A stretch of DNA of 64,000 bases from Azorinus chamasolen (lineage: Eukaryota > Mollusca > Bivalvia > Cardiida > Solecurtidae). Positions 63,781 through 64,000 of this stretch are shown here, piece after piece. Position numbers and translations under genes: made by a program. The notes beneath the pieces are model-generated. The model searched no databases. It saw only the letters and a list, made by a program, of their open reading frames with translations, and was not told the DNA's origin. Where the stretch lies: the NCBI GenBank assembly GCA_963576725.1, contig OY755239.1, forward strand, positions 56,897,953 to 56,961,952, written 5' to 3'. The stretch's first letter is position 1. The number at the start of each line of letters is the position of its first letter.

Positions 63781-64000
63781 GTACTATTTCGTTTTATTCG
63801 TACCCTTTATTACTTTTCTACAGTTACTCTGTTTGCAGCTCAATCATTGAGTACACTCGCGATAGGTGGATACAGTTTGTTCATTTAAATGTTTTCGTTA
63901 TACACTTTACCACTGTATTTGCCATCGCGGTTGTTGTAGATTAGTCGGAGAGGGGATACGTTTATTTACACTGTTTGTCTTTTAGGGTGGGGATGGGATA
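63781..64000. other. Possible 3' tail of the retroelement relic
   Basis: Sequence after the last shared block; no feature recognised before the window ends. Confidence 0.35.

Overview
This 64 kb window looks like AT-rich, non-coding animal DNA packed with short transposons. No host gene could be supported: open frames are all under about 120 codons, none shows a domain, start context or splice structure, and most lie inside repeats. The only protein-like signal is two decayed fragments of one retroelement reverse transcriptase (about 39298-39990 and 62500-63780). The reverse-transcriptase type, the SINE core and the style of foldback MITEs suggest a mollusc, probably a bivalve; the species cannot be fixed from this window.

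Most of the sequence is non-autonomous DNA elements built as near-perfect palindromes. I sorted them by their ends. (1) TTAA group: ends read TTAACCC...GGGTTAA and the TTAA is duplicated, as in piggyBac-type elements. Families are called A (250 bp), B (about 240-255), K (about 235), C (about 230), H (about 232), I (about 185-215), I2 (210) and M. (2) TA group: ends read TACAGTAAAACC, TACAGTAGAACC, TACAGTTGAAC or TACAGTGCTCCC, with TA duplicated as in pogo/Tigger-type elements. Families are D (about 200), E (about 180-210), F (about 310-330), G (about 203), L (about 190-230) and N. (3) Family J, a long hairpin that reads CTCCACCAAACCCTATA near its ends. There are also a 670 bp inverted-repeat element with a 7 bp target duplication, a 573 bp inverted-repeat element, three isolated palindromes, two tRNA-related SINE pieces, several minisatellites and a CpG-rich block.

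Layout: 0-6 kb has A/K/J/G/I relics and a 13-unit minisatellite cut by a C element. 6-15 kb has H, A, a 148 bp palindrome, a degenerate 61 bp minisatellite, D, E, N with J inside, B and the CpG-rich block. 15-38 kb is the densest part, with nested pairs such as F in I, H in E, D in E, G in B, C in I and C in E. 38-47 kb holds the first reverse-transcriptase relic, M, C, F in E, A in K, H and the 573 bp element. 47-62 kb is sparser, with A, I, K, L and C copies and the SINEs. 62-64 kb holds the second reverse-transcriptase relic, split by the 670 bp element.

The most unusual feature is modularity. Families with unrelated ends and different target sites share the same hairpin apex, GCTCC-TATA-GGAGC or a close variant. 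All TA families share one inner stem, and most TTAA families share another. Nesting gives a relative order: E, I, J and K are mostly hosts (older), and A, C, D, F, G and H are mostly guests (younger). All coordinates were read by eye; element ends are good to a few bases where a TTAA or TA target is quoted and to about 10-20 bases for relics.
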